A stretch of 64,000 nt of DNA from an uncultured Caulobacterales bacterium. Its GTDB lineage: Bacteria > Pseudomonadota > Alphaproteobacteria > Caulobacterales > Caulobacteraceae. The notes beneath the pieces were generated by a model that saw only the letters and a program-made list of their open reading frames with translations, ran no database searches and was not told the DNA's origin. Position 1 is the stretch's first letter. Every line of letters begins with the position of its first letter. Made by a program: the position numbers and the translations under genes. Of the stretch, positions 28,528 through 37,439 are shown piece by piece. Location: positions 1-64,000 of the forward strand of contig CAIUMD010000007.1 in NCBI GenBank assembly GCA_903900155.1, read 5' to 3'.

Positions 28528-30489
28528 ATGCTCGCCGGTTTCCGCTCCTTCGCCAAATCGCCGTTCGCGGTGCTGCTGTTTGGTCTCCTGATCGTCAGCT
28601 TCGCCATCTTCGGCATCAGCGACGTGTTCAAGGGGCCGCAAGGCTCGGGCGTCATCAGCGCCGGTTCGCGCACGGTGTCCGCCCAGGACTTCAAGGCGCG
28701 CTTCGACAACTATCGCAAGGCGATGGAACAGCGCGGCGGTGAGGCCATCACCCCCGACCTGGCCGTCGAGCGCGGCATCGATCGCCAGATCGTCGCCGAG
28801 CTGACCCTGCAGGAATCGATCGCCGCCGCGATCCAGAAGATGGGCGTGACCCCGTCGGACAAGCTGGTCGGCGACATCGTCCACCAGCAGATGAGCGCCC
28901 TGCCGCCCGGCCAGCGCCCGTTCAGCCCTATCACCGGCAAGTTCGACCAGCAGGCCTATGCCGCGCTGCTGGCCCAGAACGGCCTGACGCCGCAGGTCTA
29001 CGAGGCCTCGCTGCGTGACGAGATCGCCAACGCCCACTTCTTCTCGGCCGTGGCCGACGGCCTGAAGGCCCCGCGCATCTACGCCGCCCTGCAAGGCGCC
29101 TACCTGCTGGAAGCCCGCGACGTCGCCGCCTTCGCCGTGAACCCGGCCTCGGTGGAGCGCCCCGCCCCGCCGACCGACGCCCAGCTGACCGCCTTCATGA
29201 AGGAAAACGCCGAGCGCCTGACCCGTCCGGAGACTCGCGTGCTGTCGATCATGCGCGTCAGCGCCAAGGCCCTGGAACCGACCGTCACGGTCGACCAGGC
29301 CGCCGTGCAGAAGGCCTTCGACTTCCGCAAGGACAGCTTGGCCAAGCCGGAAACCCGCTCGCTGATCCAGATCGCCGCCCCGGACGCCAAGGCCGCCGCC
29401 GCGATCTCCGACCGCCTGAAGAAGGGCGAGGATCCGGTCGCCGTCGCCAAGGCCTATGGCAAGACCCCGCTGATCCTGACCGACAAGCCCAAGACCGCCG
29501 TGCCGGACCGCAAGGTCGCCGACGCCGCCTTCACCCTGCCCGCCGGCCAGGTCAGCGCTCCGATCGCCGGCGAACTGGGCGTCTCGGTGATCAAGGTCAC
29601 CAAGGTCACGCCAGGCGTCGTGGCCACGCTGGAAAGCGTCCGGCCGCAGATCGAGGCCGAGGTCCGCAGCCAGGCCGCCCAGAGCAAGGCCTATGACCAG
29701 ACCCAAGCCTACCAAGACGCCCACGACGCCGGCGCCGACCTGATCGCCGCCGCCACCAAGGCCGGCGCCATGGTCGCCACGACCGCCCCCCTCACCGCCC
29801 AGGGTACGGATCCCGTCGGCCAGCCGGCGCCCGGCCTGACCCCGGACATCATCAAGACCGCCTTTGGCCTGTCGCAAGGCGGCGAGAGCGAACTGGTCGA
29901 GCTGGGCAAGGGCGAATATTACGCCGTGAAGGTCGAGAAGATTAATCCGGCCGCCATGCCGCCCCTGGCCGAGATCAAGCCGCAGCTGACCGCCATCTGG
30001 CTGAACCAGGAGATGGGCAAGCGCCTGAAGGCCAAGGCCGACGCGCTGGCCGCCCGGGTCAAGAAGGGCGAGAGCCTGGAAGCCGTCGCCGCCTCGGCCC
30101 AGTCGAACGTCCAGAAGGTCGCCGGCCTGTCGCGCCAGAACGCCCGCCAGCAGATGGGCCTGGGCCAGGCGTTCCTGGGCGCGGCCTTCTCGGCCAAGTC
30201 GGGCGAGACCTTCGTGGCCCGCGCCGGCCAGCAGGGCGAAGCCTATGTCGTCGCCAAGCTGGAAGGCGTGAAGGCCGCCCCGTCGGCCCAGGTGGCCCAG
30301 ATCGCCGCCATCACCCAGCAGCAGACGGCCGGCGGCCTGATGCGCGACCTCGGCGAAGCCTCGCGCAACGCCGCCAAGGTCCAACTGAAGACCAAGAGCA
30401 ACCTGACCCTGGCGCGCCAAGCCATCGGCGTCGACACCGACGCCTTGGCCAAGGCTGATGCCGCCAAGGCCGGAAAGAAAGCCGAGTAA
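28528..30489 (+). CDS. ppiD: Membrane-anchored peptidyl-prolyl cis-trans isomerase, PpiD/SurA-like
   Basis: This is a periplasmic chaperone at the Sec translocon exit. The 653-residue protein has a cytoplasmic N-terminus MLAGFRSFAKSP, one membrane helix (about 13-32), a SurA_N-like chaperone region (about 35-240), one divergent parvulin domain (about 240-380) with PETRSLIQI and LGVSVIKV, and a C-terminal helical region. The start is ATG 28528 with GGAAGG upstream; an open frame to 28072 overlaps tpiA and is rejected. The stop codon overlaps the trpE start as TAATG, implying coupled translation. Confidence 0.9.
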   Translation: MLAGFRSFAKSPFAVLLFGLLIVSFAIFGISDVFKGPQGSGVISAGSRTVSAQDFKARFDNYRKAMEQRGGEAITPDLAVERGIDRQIVAELTLQESIAAAIQKMGVTPSDKLVGDIVHQQMSALPPGQRPFSPITGKFDQQAYAALLAQNGLTPQVYEASLRDEIANAHFFSAVADGLKAPRIYAALQGAYLLEARDVAAFAVNPASVERPAPPTDAQLTAFMKENAERLTRPETRVLSIMRVSAKALEPTVTVDQAAVQKAFDFRKDSLAKPETRSLIQIAAPDAKAAAAISDRLKKGEDPVAVAKAYGKTPLILTDKPKTAVPDRKVADAAFTLPAGQVSAPIAGELGVSVIKVTKVTPGVVATLESVRPQIEAEVRSQAAQSKAYDQTQAYQDAHDAGADLIAAATKAGAMVATTAPLTAQGTDPVGQPAPGLTPDIIKTAFGLSQGGESELVELGKGEYYAVKVEKINPAAMPPLAEIKPQLTAIWLNQEMGKRLKAKADALAARVKKGESLEAVAASAQSNVQKVAGLSRQNARQQMGLGQAFLGAAFSAKSGETFVARAGQQGEAYVVAKLEGVKAAPSAQVAQIAAITQQQTAGGLMRDLGEASRNAAKVQLKTKSNLTLARQAIGVDTDALAKADAAKAGKKAE

Positions 30490-32024
30490 TGAGTCTGGAA
30501 CCCGCGTTCGACGCCTTTTCGGAAGCCTACCAGTCCGGACGGCAGCAGGTCGTCTGGACCCGTCTGATCGACGATCTCGAGACCCCGGTCTCGGCCTATC
30601 TGAAGATCGCCCAGACGCGTCCCTACAGCTTCCTGTTCGAGAGCGTCGAAGGCGGGACCTGGCGCGGTCGCTACTCGATCGTGACCATGAACCCGGACCT
30701 GGTGTGGCGTTGCCGCGGCGACCAGGCCGAGATCGCGGAAGGCGACGACATCCCCGCCGGCCGCTACACGGCCCAGCCGGGCGGCGCTCTGGACAGTCTT
30801 CGTGATCTCGTGGCGCGTTCACGCATGGACCTGCCGGCCGGCCTGCCGCCCATGGCCGCCGGCGTGTTCGGGGCCCTGGGCTACGACCTGGTCCGTCTGG
30901 TCGAGCGCCTGCCCGACATCAATACGGACGCGCTGGGCCTGCCGGACGGGATCATGACCCGGCCGCAGATCGTGGCGATCTTCGACGCCATCGCCCAGGA
31001 GATCATCCTGACCACGGCCGTGCGTCCGCAAGCCGGCGTCTCGGCCCAGGACGCCTACGCCGCCGCCCGCGCCCGGATCGAGACGGTCATGGCCGACCTG
31101 CATCGCCCGCTGGGCCACGACGCGCCGCGTCCGGCCCGCGGCCCGATGGAGTTCACCACCCCGGTCAGTCGCGCCGACTACGCCGACGTGGTCGCCCAGG
31201 CCAAGGACTACATCGCCGCCGGCGACATCTTCCAGGTCGTGGCCAGCCACCGCTTCCGCGCGCCCTTCGACCTGCCGCCGTTTGCGCTGTATCGCTCGCT
31301 GCGCCGCACCAACCCGTCGCCGTTCCTGTTCTTCCTGAACCTGGACGGCTTCAACTTGATCGGCTCCAGCCCCGAGATCCTGGTCCGCCTGCGCGATGGC
31401 AAGATCACCATCCGGCCGATCGCCGGCACCCGTCCGCGCGGCGCCACGCCCGAGCAGGACGCGGCGCTGGAAGCCGAGCTGCTGGCCGATCCCAAGGAAC
31501 GCGCCGAGCACCTGATGCTGCTGGACCTAGGCCGCAACGACGTGGGTCGTGTCGCGATGCTCAACCACCAGGGCCGCAACGCCCCAGCCGAGCGTCCCAA
31601 GGGCCCCAACGTCCGCGTGACCGAAAGCTTCAAGATCGAGCGCTACAGCCACGTCATGCACATCGTCTCGAACGTCGAGGGCACGGCGCCCGACGGGGTC
31701 GATCCGGTCGACGTGTTGATGGCCGCCCTGCCCGCCGGCACCCTCTCCGGGGCGCCCAAGGTGCGGGCCATGGAGATCATTGACGAGCTGGAAGTCGAAA
31801 AGCGCGGCATCGGCTATGCCGGCGCCGTGGGCTATTTCGGCGCCGACGGCTCGGTCGACACCTGCATCGTGCTGCGCACGGCGCTGGTCAAGGACGGCAT
31901 GATGTACGTCCAGGCCGGCGGCGGCATCGTCGCCGACAGCGATCCGGACGCCGAGTACGACGAAACCCTGCACAAGTCCCGCGCCCTCAAGCGCGCGGCT
32001 GAAGAGGCCTGGCGATTCAGCTGA
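30489..32024 (+). CDS. trpE: Anthranilate synthase component I
   Basis: It converts chorismate plus ammonia to anthranilate, the first step of tryptophan synthesis. Of 511 residues, the N-terminal domain carries LLFESVEGG-like sequence (FLFESVEGGTWRGRYSI) and the chorismate-binding domain shows IFQVVASHRF, IAGTRPRGATPEQD, LGRNDVGRVA and TLSGAPKVRAMEIIDELE. It is coupled to ppiD by a 1-bp overlap, an unusual upstream partner. trpG, trpD and trpC follow about 450 bp later, separated by a small opposite-strand gene and strong palindromes. Confidence 0.96.
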   Translation: MSLEPAFDAFSEAYQSGRQQVVWTRLIDDLETPVSAYLKIAQTRPYSFLFESVEGGTWRGRYSIVTMNPDLVWRCRGDQAEIAEGDDIPAGRYTAQPGGALDSLRDLVARSRMDLPAGLPPMAAGVFGALGYDLVRLVERLPDINTDALGLPDGIMTRPQIVAIFDAIAQEIILTTAVRPQAGVSAQDAYAAARARIETVMADLHRPLGHDAPRPARGPMEFTTPVSRADYADVVAQAKDYIAAGDIFQVVASHRFRAPFDLPPFALYRSLRRTNPSPFLFFLNLDGFNLIGSSPEILVRLRDGKITIRPIAGTRPRGATPEQDAALEAELLADPKERAEHLMLLDLGRNDVGRVAMLNHQGRNAPAERPKGPNVRVTESFKIERYSHVMHIVSNVEGTAPDGVDPVDVLMAALPAGTLSGAPKVRAMEIIDELEVEKRGIGYAGAVGYFGADGSVDTCIVLRTALVKDGMMYVQAGGGIVADSDPDAEYDETLHKSRALKRAAEEAWRFS

Positions 32025-32052
32025 GCCTTAGGGCTGTTCTTCCGCTGAAGGA

Positions 32053-32265
32053 CTAGTCGCCCAGGCGATCGTCCGGGAGGTGCTGAGTGACCGCCGGCGG
32101 CGCCAGCACCATCACCGTGGCGAAAGCCAGCGCGCAGATCGCGGCGAAGGCCGCGGCGGCCAGCACCGGCGCCATCTTCTGGGCGCGAGTCTTGGGCCGC
32201 AGCAGCGCGCGGACATAGGCGACGGCGACAGGGTCCAGGGCGGAATCACGCGGGTCCATGCCCAT
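32053..32265 (-). CDS. Small single-pass membrane protein of unknown function
   Basis: I do not recognise this 70-residue protein. It has a basic segment RPKTRAQK near residue 24 followed by one hydrophobic helix (about 30-55, rich in Ala) and a short acidic tail DDRLGD. ATG 32265 or ATG 32259 could be the start; neither has a good ribosome-binding site. It is encoded against trpE and trpG in the gap between them. Codon use resembles its neighbours, with GC at third positions, which supports a real gene. Confidence is moderate because of size. Confidence 0.55.
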   Translation of the reverse strand: MGMDPRDSALDPVAVAYVRALLRPKTRAQKMAPVLAAAAFAAICALAFATVMVLAPPAVTQHLPDDRLGD

Positions 32266-32350
32266 ATGATGCTTGAAGACCGCGACCGCTGTAACCGTAA
32301 CTGAAAGCCGCGCGCGAAAATGCCGCTACACAAAGGCTTCGCTCAGGCCA

Positions 32351-32382
32351 CAGGCATTTTGGATGACCATCCAAAATGCCTG
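32351..32382. repeat. Perfect 14-bp inverted repeat upstream of trpG
   Basis: CAGGCATTTTGGAT at 32351-32364 pairs exactly with ATCCAAAATGCCTG at 32369-32382 around GACC. It lies about 90 bp before the trpG start. The perfect, AT-containing stem stands out in this GC-rich sequence. It could be a terminator for the leftward small gene's promoter region, a regulatory RNA stem or a repeat. No T-run follows. Confidence 0.7.
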
Positions 32383-32399
32383 CGTCTTCTCAAAACCTG

Positions 32400-32447
32400 G
32401 AGCGCGTTCGGGCGGCGAAACCGCTTACACTTTCGCCTAACGCGCTC
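32400..32447. repeat. Compound stem-loop immediately upstream of trpG
   Basis: GAGCGCGTT at 32400-32408 pairs with AACGCGCTC at 32439-32447, and inside it GGCGAAA (32414-32420) pairs with TTTCGCC (32431-32437) around a 10-nt loop. The end sequence CTCTAG matches the ends of the palindromes at 36422-36522, suggesting one dispersed family. It ends 27 bp before the trpG ATG. No tryptophan-codon leader peptide is visible, so classical attenuation is not supported. Confidence 0.65.
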
Positions 32448-32474
32448 TAGAACCGCACCTCGAAAGGCGGCGTC

Positions 32475-33071
32475 ATGATCCTCGTCATCGATAACTACGA
32501 CAGCTTCACCTACAACCTCGTCCACTATCTGAACGAGCTGGGGGCCGAGACGGTCGTCTACCGCAACGACGCGCTGACCGTGCAGGAGGCTCTGGGCCTG
32601 GCGCCGGCCGCCGTCCTGCTGTCGCCGGGCCCCAAGGCCCCGGACCAGGCCGGCATCTGCCTGCCCCTGCTGCAGGCCGCGCCCGAAGGCCTGCCGATCC
32701 TGGGCGTGTGCCTGGGCCACCAGGCCATTGGGCAAGCGTATGGCGGCGAGGTGATCCGCGCCAAGGCCGTCATGCACGGCAAGGTCAGCAAGGTCCGCCA
32801 CGACGACAAGGGCGTCTTCAAGGGCCTGCCTAACCCCTTCACCGCCACCCGCTACCACTCGCTGGCCGTCCGCCGCGAGGACCTTCCCGCCGACCTGGAA
32901 GTGACCGCCTGGACCGACGACGGCGAGATCATGGGCGTGCAGCACAGGACGCGTCCGGTGTTCGGCGTCCAGTTCCACCCGGAATCGATCGCCACCGAGG
33001 GCGGCCACCAGATGCTGGCCAACTTCATGGACCTGTCGGGCGTCAAGCGCGACGCGCAGATCTGGGTCTAG
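32475..33071 (+). CDS. trpG: Anthranilate synthase component II, glutamine amidotransferase
   Basis: It supplies ammonia to TrpE by hydrolysing glutamine. The 198-residue class I amidotransferase has [15 protein letters not shown], the nucleophile Cys in [12 protein letters not shown], and the His-Glu pair in [21 protein letters not shown] lies upstream of the ATG. It is separated from trpD by 2 bp, so trpG-trpD-trpC is one operon. Confidence 0.97.
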   Translation: MILVIDNYDSFTYNLVHYLNELGAETVVYRNDALTVQEALGLAPAAVLLSPGPKAPDQAGICLPLLQAAPEGLPILGVCLGHQAIGQAYGGEVIRAKAVMHGKVSKVRHDDKGVFKGLPNPFTATRYHSLAVRREDLPADLEVTAWTDDGEIMGVQHRTRPVFGVQFHPESIATEGGHQMLANFMDLSGVKRDAQIWV

Positions 33072-33073
33072 CC

Positions 33074-34099
33074 ATGTCCGACGCCTTCAAGCCGCTGCTG
33101 GCCAAGCTGGCCGACGGCCAGACCCTGGGCGACGAGGACGCCGAGGTGTTCTTCGCCGCCTGCCTGCGCGGCGAGCCGACCCCGGCCCAGGTGGCCGCCG
33201 CCGTCACCGCCATGCGCCTGCGCGGCGAGACGGTGGGCGAGATCGCCGCCTGCGCCCGCGCCATGCGCCGCGCCGCCGTGCAGCTGGAACATCCCTACGA
33301 GGTCATCGACGTCTGCGGCACCGGCGGCGATGGCCTGCACACCCTGAACATCTCCACGGCGGTCGGTTTCGTGGCCGCCGGCGGAGGCCTGAAGGTCGCC
33401 AAGCACGGCAACCGCGCCATCACCTCCAAGTCCGGCACCGCCGACGTCCTGACCGCCCTGGGCGTCAATATCGACGCCACGCGCGAGCAGCAGCGCCGGG
33501 CCCTGGACGAGGCCGGCATCTGCTTCCTGTTCGCCCAGGCCCACCACGCGGCGATGAAGCACGTCTCGCCGATCCGCCAGCAGCTGGGCTTTCGCACCAT
33601 CTTCAACCTTCTGGGTCCGCTGACCAATCCGGCCGGCGCCAAGCGGCAGGTGGTCGGCGTCTCGGCCCCGCGCTTCGTGGAGCCGATCGCCAAGGCCTTG
33701 GGCGCGTTGGGCGCCGAGCGCGCCTGGTCGGTGCACGGCTCGGGCATGGACGAGCTGACCACGACGGGCGAGACCGAGGTCGCCGAATGGCGCGACGGCC
33801 GCATGCATCTGTTCACGATCACGCCCGAGGCCGTGGGCCTGCCCCGCGCCGCGCTGGCCGACATCACCGGCGGTGATCCCGAATTTAACGCCGCCGCCCT
33901 GACCCGCCTGTTCGACGGCGAAAAGGGCGCCTATCGCGACATCGTGCTGCTGAATGCCGCCGCCGCCTTCCTGGTGGCCGACAAGGTCGAGACCCTGGTC
34001 GAAGGCATCGAACTGGCCGCCGAGGTCATCGACGAAGGCCGCGCCAAGACGGCCCTGGCCGGCCTGGTGGCCGCTACGAATATGGAAGTCCCCGCGTGA
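33074..34099 (+). CDS. trpD: Anthranilate phosphoribosyltransferase
   Basis: It transfers phosphoribose from PRPP to anthranilate. The protein is 341 residues. The PRPP-binding motif [17 protein letters not shown] is near residue 80 and [17 protein letters not shown] is near 113. [19 protein letters not shown] fits the C-terminal domain in two stretches ([27 protein letters not shown]). Its stop codon overlaps the trpC GTG start (GTGA). Confidence 0.97.
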   Translation: MSDAFKPLLAKLADGQTLGDEDAEVFFAACLRGEPTPAQVAAAVTAMRLRGETVGEIAACARAMRRAAVQLEHPYEVIDVCGTGGDGLHTLNISTAVGFVAAGGGLKVAKHGNRAITSKSGTADVLTALGVNIDATREQQRRALDEAGICFLFAQAHHAAMKHVSPIRQQLGFRTIFNLLGPLTNPAGAKRQVVGVSAPRFVEPIAKALGALGAERAWSVHGSGMDELTTTGETEVAEWRDGRMHLFTITPEAVGLPRAALADITGGDPEFNAAALTRLFDGEKGAYRDIVLLNAAAAFLVADKVETLVEGIELAAEVIDEGRAKTALAGLVAATNMEVPA

Positions 34100-34884
34100 C
34101 CGATATCCTCGCCAAAATCGCGGCCTACAAGCGCGAGGACGTCGCGGCCCGCAAGGCCGAGCGCTCGCAGGCCGATGTCGACGCCGCCGCCCTGGTCGCC
34201 ACGCCGTCGCGCGGCTTCAAGGCCGCTTTGGAGGTCCATCACGCCCCCGGCAAGCTCTCCTTGATCGCCGAGATCAAGAAGGCCTCGCCGTCCAAGGGCC
34301 TGATCCGCGAGGACTTCGATCCCCCGGTGCTGGCCCGCGCCTACGAAGCCGGCGGCGCGGCCTGTCTTTCCGTGCTGACGGACGGTCCCAGCTTCCAGGG
34401 CGCCGACGAGTACCTGGCAGCCGCCCGCGCGGCGACCGCCCTGCCCTGCATCCGCAAGGACTTTCTGGTCGATCCCTGGCAGGTGGCCGAAAGCCGCGCC
34501 CTGGGCGCCGACGCCATCCTGGTCATCCTGGCCATGATCGACGATGCGCTGGCCGCCGAGTTGATGAGCGAGGCCAAGCGCCTGGGCATGGACGCCCTGG
34601 TCGAGGTGCACGACGAGGCCGAGATGGCCCGCGCCGGCGCCCTGGGCTCGGATCTGGTCGGCATCAACAACCGCGACCTGAAGAGCTTCGTCGTCGACCT
34701 GGCCGTCACCGAACGCCTGTCGGCCCAGGCCCCGAAAGGCGCCCTGCTGGTCACCGAAAGCGGCATCTTCACCCACGAGGACGTGGTGCGCATGGAAGCG
34801 ACCGGCGCCAAGGCCATGCTCGTGGGCGAAAGCCTGATGCGCAACGCCGACGTCACTACGGCCACCCAGACCCTGATCGGCTGA
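34096..34884 (+). CDS. trpC: Indole-3-glycerol-phosphate synthase
   Basis: It closes the indole ring from CdRP. The 262-residue TIM barrel is monofunctional, not fused to TrpF. Motifs: [66 protein letters not shown] and LVGESLMR. The start is GTG at 34096, overlapping the trpD stop by 4 bp, so translation is coupled. trpF, trpA and trpB are not in the window. Confidence 0.97.
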   Translation: MTDILAKIAAYKREDVAARKAERSQADVDAAALVATPSRGFKAALEVHHAPGKLSLIAEIKKASPSKGLIREDFDPPVLARAYEAGGAACLSVLTDGPSFQGADEYLAAARAATALPCIRKDFLVDPWQVAESRALGADAILVILAMIDDALAAELMSEAKRLGMDALVEVHDEAEMARAGALGSDLVGINNRDLKSFVVDLAVTERLSAQAPKGALLVTESGIFTHEDVVRMEATGAKAMLVGESLMRNADVTTATQTLIG

Positions 34885-34984
34885 CAAATAGAGGCTGAAG
34901 GATCGGGTGCGCGCCATCTGGCGTTTTTCCCGACAGCCGCTCACAGTCCTCTCGACAAGAACGCCGCCGCGCGAGGAAACGCGA

Positions 34985-35551
34985 ATGCATTGGCTCGCCC
35001 GCGTGGTGAATTGGTCCCTCGTCGCCTTCTTCAAGCGCGAGGGCTGGACGATCGAGGGCTCGGCCCCGACCACGACCCGCAAGTTCGTGATCATCGCCGC
35101 GCCGCACACCAGCAACTGGGACTTCGTCTATTTCCTGGGCGCGGCCGACGCCCTGAACCTGAAGCTCAGCTTCATGGGCAAGGCCTCGCTGTTTCGCTGG
35201 CCGTTCGAGCGGCTGATGAAGGACCTGGGCGGCGTGCCGATCGACCGCTCGCAGTCGCGCGACACGGTCCAGGCCATGGCCGACGAGTTCGCCCGCCGCG
35301 ACGAATTCATGCTGACGATCGCGCCCGAAGGCACGCGCGGCAAGGCCAGCGGCTGGAAGACCGGCTTCTACAACATCGCCCTGAAGGCCGGCGTGCCGAT
35401 GGTGCCCGGCTTCATGGACTATAAGCGCAAGGTCGTCGGCCTGGGCCCGGCGATGACGCCCAGCGGCGATTACGAGAAGGACCTGGCCGTGCTGGCGGCG
35501 TTCTATGCGCCCGTCACGCCGAAGCATCCGGAATTGAAGACCATCCTCTAA
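34985..35551 (+). CDS. Lysophospholipid acyltransferase-family protein
   Basis: It probably acylates a lysolipid or glycerol phosphate at the inner membrane; the exact substrate is unknown. Of 188 residues, the N-terminus MHWLARVVNWSLVAFF is amphipathic or hydrophobic. The HX4D catalytic motif is HTSNWD near residue 41, and the substrate loop is APEGTRGKASGWKTGFYNIA. It is short compared with PlsC. The start ATG at 34985 has GAGGAAA upstream. It sits 100 bp after trpC and 62 bp before lepB. Confidence 0.85.
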   Translation: MHWLARVVNWSLVAFFKREGWTIEGSAPTTTRKFVIIAAPHTSNWDFVYFLGAADALNLKLSFMGKASLFRWPFERLMKDLGGVPIDRSQSRDTVQAMADEFARRDEFMLTIAPEGTRGKASGWKTGFYNIALKAGVPMVPGFMDYKRKVVGLGPAMTPSGDYEKDLAVLAAFYAPVTPKHPELKTIL

Positions 35552-35613
35552 CGCGCCACGATTTAGCCAAGCTCGCCGTCCTAACCTTGACCTCTGCAAG
35601 CAAGGGGACGGCG

Positions 35614-36405
35614 ATGCGCAAGTGGACTGAAGGCCTGATCGAGACCGCCAAGACGGCGGCCATCGTGCTGGTGGTGTTCCTGATCCCGCGCACGGTCTTC
35701 TGCCAGCCGTTCACGATCCCGTCGGAGTCGATGCAGCCCACCCTGCTGGTCGGCGACTACATCCTGGTCTCCAAGTATCCGTACGGGGTGAGCCGGCACT
35801 CGATCCCGCTGAGCCCGCCGGTCGGCCACGGCCGGCTGTTGGGCCAGGCGCCCGAGCGCGGCGACATCGTGGTTTTCAAGAAGCCCAGCGACGGCCGCAC
35901 GGACGTGATCAAGCGCGTCATCGGCCTGCCCGGCGACCGCATCCGGATGAACGGCGGCGGGGTGCTCATCAACGGCGCCCCCGTCACCCAGACCCTGACC
36001 GGCATCGACGCCGAAGGCTCCCCCGGCGCCTGGCCGATCCCGGTTCGCCACCTGCGCGAGACCCTGCCCAACGGCCGCACCTACGCCACCAACAGCTTTG
36101 GAGCCGACACGCTCGCGGCCAATACCGGCGTCTATACCGTTCCGGCCGGCTGCTACTTCGTGATGGGCGACAATCGCGACAACTCGCTGGACAGCCGCTT
36201 CAATCCCGGCTCGACGCCCAAGGGCTATGCCTCGTGCGCCTGGGACGTGGCCCGCGACGCCGATCTGCCGCCGGAGTTGGGCATGGGCTTCATCCCGGCC
36301 GAGAACCTGGTCGGCCGCGCCGAGCGGGTGCTGTTTTCGTGGAACGGCCACGGCCTTCGGTTGGAGCGCACCCTCAAGGCGCTGCCGGCTCCCAAGGTTG
36401 GCTGA
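35614..36405 (+). CDS. lepB: Signal peptidase I
   Basis: It removes signal peptides from exported proteins at the inner membrane. The 263-residue protein has an N-terminal membrane helix (about 10-30). The catalytic Ser lies in FTIPSESMQPTLLVGDYILV (two motifs, PSESMQPT and GDYILVSKY), the catalytic Lys in DVIKRVIGLPGDRI, and the box E motif is FVMGDNRDNSLDSRF. An insert around 105-155 is longer than in E. coli. ATG 35614 with AGGGGA upstream is preferred over the TTG at 35587. Confidence 0.95.
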   Translation: MRKWTEGLIETAKTAAIVLVVFLIPRTVFCQPFTIPSESMQPTLLVGDYILVSKYPYGVSRHSIPLSPPVGHGRLLGQAPERGDIVVFKKPSDGRTDVIKRVIGLPGDRIRMNGGGVLINGAPVTQTLTGIDAEGSPGAWPIPVRHLRETLPNGRTYATNSFGADTLAANTGVYTVPAGCYFVMGDNRDNSLDSRFNPGSTPKGYASCAWDVARDADLPPELGMGFIPAENLVGRAERVLFSWNGHGLRLERTLKALPAPKVG

Positions 36406-36421
36406 GCCCACAACCCTCGCT

Positions 36422-36471
36422 AGAGCCCTTTCCGATCTGATCGAAACGATCAGTCGGATAAAAAGGGCTCT
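36422..36471. repeat. Compound palindrome, AGAGCCCTTT ... AAAGGGCTCT
   Basis: A 10-bp outer stem (36422-36431 with 36462-36471) encloses CTGATCG/CGATCAG (36437-36443 with 36447-36453) and CCGA/TCGG with one bulged T, closed by an AAA loop. Nearly the whole 50 bases is paired. It lies between lepB and the methyltransferase gene and directly precedes a second palindrome of similar design. Confidence 0.75.
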
Positions 36472-36485
36472 CAATCAAAGATCTG

Positions 36486-36522
36486 GAGCATTTCACCGAT
36501 CCGTTCGGATCGGAAAATGCTC
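36486..36522. repeat. Compound palindrome, GAGCATTT ... AAATGCTC
   Basis: GAGCATTT (36486-36493) pairs with AAATGCTC (36515-36522), and CCGATCCG (36496-36503) pairs with CGGATCGG (36506-36513). It ends in GCTCTAG, like the element before trpG. Together with 36422-36471 this fills the lepB-methyltransferase gap. It looks like a dispersed structured intergenic repeat and may act as a terminator for lepB. Confidence 0.75.
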
Positions 36523-36556
36523 TAGGGTCCGCGCCAGTTCGAGTTGAGGGAATCGA

Positions 36557-37342
36557 ATGCGGGCCTTCCTGTCCAAGCTGCGTCGCGTCTTGTCGCCCGC
36601 CCCGCCCCCCGCCGAGGCCGTGACCGCCCCGCAAGAGCTCTGGCATCTGGTCGGCGCCGCCGACGCCGACTACGTGCGCGTGGGCCAGCAGTTCAAGCAG
36701 TTGTTCATCGACGCCGGCCTGCAGCCGCACCACGCCATCCTGGACGTCGGCTGCGGCATCGGGCGCGCCGCCGCGCCGCTCGTCGACTATCTGGACGAGA
36801 CCGGCCGCTACGCCGGCTTCGACGTCATGGCCCAGGCCATCGACTGGTGCCGGGCCAATATCGCCGTCGGCGATCCGCGCTTCGAATTCACCCACGCCGA
36901 CATGCACAGCGACCGGTACAATCCGGAAGGCTCGCAGCCGGCCAGCCGTTTCGTCTTCCCGTATCCGGACGCCAGCTTCGACTTCGTCTGGCTGGGCTCG
37001 GTGTTCACCCACCTCTTGGCCGCCGACCAGGCCCAGTTCGCCCGCGAGATCGCCCGCGTGCTGAAACCCGCCGGGACCAGCGTCATCTCCTGGTACCTGA
37101 TCGACGACGAGGCCCGCGCCAACACCGGCAACGGCCAGATCGCCTTTGACTTCGTCCACGCCCTGGACGGCTGCTGGACGGCCAATCCGGACATGCCGGA
37201 GGACACCATCGCCTACGCCCTGGCGTCGATCCTGGCGCAGTACGAGGGCCTGGGCCTGGACGTGCTGAACGTCGCCCTCGGCGTCTGGCGCCGCCAGCCG
37301 ATGCAGGACCAGGACATCATCGTGGCCCGCAAACGCGCCTGA
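36557..37342 (+). CDS. Class I SAM-dependent methyltransferase, substrate unknown
   Basis: The 261-residue protein shows the SAM-binding motif I ILDVGCGIGRAAAP near residue 61, an acidic residue after strand 2 in YAGFDVMAQAI, and motif II/III sequence FDFVWLGSVFTHL and REIARVLKPAG. The first 25 residues are basic and Pro/Ala-rich. GAGGGA lies upstream of the ATG. The substrate cannot be told from sequence. It replaces the moaC-moeA genes that often stand between trpC and lexA in other alphaproteobacteria. Confidence 0.85.
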   Translation: MRAFLSKLRRVLSPAPPPAEAVTAPQELWHLVGAADADYVRVGQQFKQLFIDAGLQPHHAILDVGCGIGRAAAPLVDYLDETGRYAGFDVMAQAIDWCRANIAVGDPRFEFTHADMHSDRYNPEGSQPASRFVFPYPDASFDFVWLGSVFTHLLAADQAQFAREIARVLKPAGTSVISWYLIDDEARANTGNGQIAFDFVHALDGCWTANPDMPEDTIAYALASILAQYEGLGLDVLNVALGVWRRQPMQDQDIIVARKRA

Positions 37343-37439
37343 AAGCTTTTGTTAAGCTTTTGATTCTGGGCGACATTTACCCTATCGGCCAAGCTAACTA
37401 TTGATTTTGCTCGCCTTTCTCGGGCGAACGACGCTCGAC

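Noticed and set aside
28489-30822. Minus-strand frame of 777 residues opposite ppiD
   Set aside because: Gly/Leu/Gln-rich antisense shadow without motifs; it also crosses the trpE start.
32383-32474. Classical tryptophan attenuator before trpG
   Set aside because: There is a strong stem-loop, but no short leader ORF with tandem Trp codons and no T-run after the stem.
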